Assembly (NCBI RefSeq): GCF_026151205.1
Contig: NC_087076.1
Coordinates: forward strand, 11,510,902 to 11,570,901
Direction of reading: 5' to 3'
Length of the DNA stretch: 60,000 nt
Source: Bolinopsis microptera
Lineage: Eukaryota > Ctenophora > Tentaculata > Lobata > Bolinopsidae
Both the position numbers and the translations under genes were made by a program. Of the stretch, positions 57,873 through 60,000 are shown piece by piece. Numbering within the stretch: position 1 is the stretch's first letter; the number at the start of each line of letters is the position of its first letter. The notes beneath the pieces are model-generated. The model ran no database searches. It saw only the letters and a list, made by a program, of their open reading frames with translations, and had not been told where the DNA came from.

Positions 57873-58804
57873 TAGGACCGACCGGTCTACATGTTTTGCT
57901 TGCCGGTAAACCAGAAAAAAGAACCGGATATTCCGGTTTTGTCGCATTTCCGCCGGAACCGGTTATTAAGAAAGAAGATATTTAAGGCTGCCTGGTATTG
58001 AGATTATCCTTGATTGTGGGTTTTATCATTATAATATTAAAAGCCATGTGGACACAATGAGAAAGTGCTTACAGTCCGACTAACTGTGTTCACGCCCTAT
58101 TTCAAAATTCAACCACACTTCTGCGCTGTGAGCAGTCATCCACTTGTTGATATGTTGTGCAGCAGTGCAGAGGTCACGAATGATCTGCTTAGAGCAGAGC
58201 TAGAAACGAGTTGGAATAAATCAAATCGAAACATTGCAAGAATTCACTGCGTCCCCCCCTTGCCCTAGCACACATGTACAAATTGCTTAGTAGTAAAGCC
58301 CTAGATCCAGCAGCCAGTGCAGCTCTTATATGTTCGTGGCTCAATATAACCTAGATAAAGTCAAAGTTTTTAATGGCATGATGGCCTTTGCTTGTTTTAA
58401 TCCTTGACATGTAAGGGATTTAGCAACGGTTTGTTTACTACCACAATACAGCAGGACCCTCTGGGCTCTGCTTAGAAAAGCTCATAATAAAGCAATAAAT
58501 GGTACCTGTTGACTCCTAACCCACTCAAAAATCTCACATCAACGGGTCTTGAACATTCCTGACAGATAACGGCGCGAACCGTGCGGCGTGGAATTTCCCG
58601 GTCACTGAGAGCAATGGACTGGGATGCCCTTATAAGAATTTTGACAGAATATTATACATTTTAGGAACACTTAAAAAAGAAATGTCCTGTTGAATATCCG
58701 GCCATAATTTTGGAAACCGGAATCCGAAACCGGAACCGGAACCGGAGATTACAGGCCGAATACCCGCGGAACCGGATTCAGCCGGATATCCCGGTCAGTT
58801 CCTA
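57873..58804. mobile_element. hAT-like element B, copy 2
   Basis: Starts TAGGACCGACCGG and ends CAGTTCCTA, followed by TGCTAGAG (58,805-58,812). Same insertion as 50,695-51,621. Confidence 0.8.
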
Positions 58805-59469
58805 TGCTAGAGGAGCTTTATTTATTTCTACTATGGTCCATGGAAGATATTTTCTTCTTCTCTGGCTATTAAATAAATTTACTTGTTTACTTAAAAACTT
58901 ACTATGTTGTTATTTATCGCGATGTTTCTTTTATTCACACTAAAATCCCCGTTTGACCTGAATATCCCTAACAGGGTCCGTACACCTAATACGATCTGCA
59001 GGAAATGTACAACAGTAAGAGTGTAATGGAGTTGTACCCTGCTAAACGCAAGTTAGCCGCAGAGTCTCTCCTCATTTAACCCTGAAAACAAGGTGAGTTT
59101 GTACCCTGTCTTGATTGATGCTATAGGGTTTCCATTTAGGAGATAAATTAAGGATTTACTGGTGTGTAAGGTACAACAATCTCTCTGGCTTGCTAACTAC
59201 TCACTAGAATAGTTTTGGTTAGAAGTTGTAAACATAATGTAACAGTGTAAATCATTGTAACTGTAACAGTGTAAATGTAAACAGTTGTAAATCATTGCAA
59301 ATGTAACAGTGTAATGTAACAGTGTTACAAAACTCTCAGACAGGCTTGTTGAGTACATTGAACTCCATGTAACCATGGAGACACCCTGCTAGTACCAACT
59401 AAAGAAGGGTGATGTGTGGAGGATGTGGAGGGGGTCAGGTTACTAAACGTGGGTGTATTCTCACATGAT

Positions 59470-60000
59470 GACGGTCATAGTCTGTACTTCAGTCAGTAGT
59501 CTGTAGTTTAGTCAGTAGCATGTAGTTCAGTCCCAGTGGTCTGTAGTTCAGTCAGTAGTCTGTAGTTCAGTCAAGTAGTCTGTAGTTCAGTCAGTAGCTG
59601 TAGTTCAGTCAGTAGTCTGTACTTCAAGTCAGTAGCTGTACTTCAGTCAGTAGTCTTAGTTCAGTCAGGAGTCCTGTAGTTCAGTCATTAGTCCCTGTAC
59701 GACTCAGTAGTCGGTACTATCAGTCAGTAGTCTGTAGTTCAGTCAGTAGTCTGTAGTTCATCAGAGTCTGGACTCAGTCAGTAGTCTGTACTTCAGTCAG
59801 TAGTCTGTACTTCAGTCAGTAGTCTGTAGTTCAGTCAGTAGTCTGTAGTTCAGTCAGGAGTCCTGTACTTTCCAGTCAGTAGTCTGTACTTCAGTCAGTA
59901 GTCTGTAGTTCAGTCTAGTCTGTATTTCAGATCAGTGTCTGTACTTCAGTCCATAGTCTGTACTTCCCAGTCAGTAGTCAGGTAGTTAGTCATAGTCGGT
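59470..60000. repeat. 19-bp satellite array 3, runs off the window
   Basis: Starts after GACGGTCATAGTCTGTACTT; same unit as arrays 1 and 2, so a third large unit begins here. Confidence 0.95.

Larger units (their letters stand above)
53701..59469. repeat. large tandem repeat, unit 2 (unique part, ~5.8 kb)
   Basis: Collinear with 46,576-52,261. Differences are mainly single-base insertions and deletions, many in homopolymers. Confidence 0.9.

Noticed and set aside
46576-59469. Ribosomal DNA intergenic spacer
   Set aside because: Satellite subrepeats would fit, but no 18S, 5.8S, 28S or 5S sequence was recognised within a full unit.
46025-60000. CRISPR array
   Set aside because: The 19-bp units are head-to-tail without unique spacers, and the DNA is clearly animal; it is a satellite.

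Overview
This is eukaryotic, metazoan nuclear DNA. The genes are split by GT-AG introns, gene density is low, and intergenic DNA is A+T-rich and full of mobile-element debris, minisatellites and inverted repeats. A medusozoan cnidarian is my best guess. It rests on the style of one secreted protein (a Lys/Cys-rich module, Glu-Pro linkers and small four-cysteine domains) and is inference. No window-wide search was possible, so homology calls come from motif recognition.

Layout. 1-6 kb: a family of small secreted proteins built by exon duplication (one complete gene, one partial upstream paralogue) with a small minus-strand gene behind it; part of that arrangement is duplicated. 6-9 kb: compact transposon-like inverted repeats. 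9.3-14.7 kb: a complete 11-exon SEC61A gene (472 aa). 15.2-17.7 kb: a convergent 8-exon minus-strand gene for an unrecognised 513-aa protein. 18.8-27.5 kb: a 5-exon NUDT8-like Nudix hydrolase gene whose last intron holds a 6.5-kb long-inverted-repeat element with G/C homopolymer tracts; exon 3 carries a frameshift. 28-29.4 kb: a decayed LINE-type RNase H fragment. 30.1-35.3 kb: a DNA polymerase theta (POLQ) coding region without visible introns and full of small indels. 38.1-38.9 kb: a full-length intronless COQ5 pseudogene. 39.4-40.3 kb: an intact single-exon, C-terminally truncated selenoprotein-N-like gene. 44.1-45.3 kb: a minus-strand secreted lectin-like/sushi gene. 46-60 kb: a tandem array of ~7.1-kb units, each with a 19-bp satellite and the same two adjacent hAT-like elements.

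The genes are housekeeping or secreted functions with no sign of an operon or joint pathway: SEC61A (ER translocon), NUDT8-like (CoA/nucleotide pyrophosphatase), POLQ (end joining), COQ5 (ubiquinone synthesis). The most informative structures are the repeats: several elements have recognisable target-site duplications, one short element has an A-B-A'-B' arm order, and a large foldback element sits in an intron.

Caveat on quality: from about 28 kb, and strongly in 46-60 kb, copies of the same sequence differ mostly by 1-2 base insertions and deletions, as in uncorrected long reads. Reading-frame breaks in POLQ and in the tandem array may therefore be sequencing or assembly errors rather than biology.
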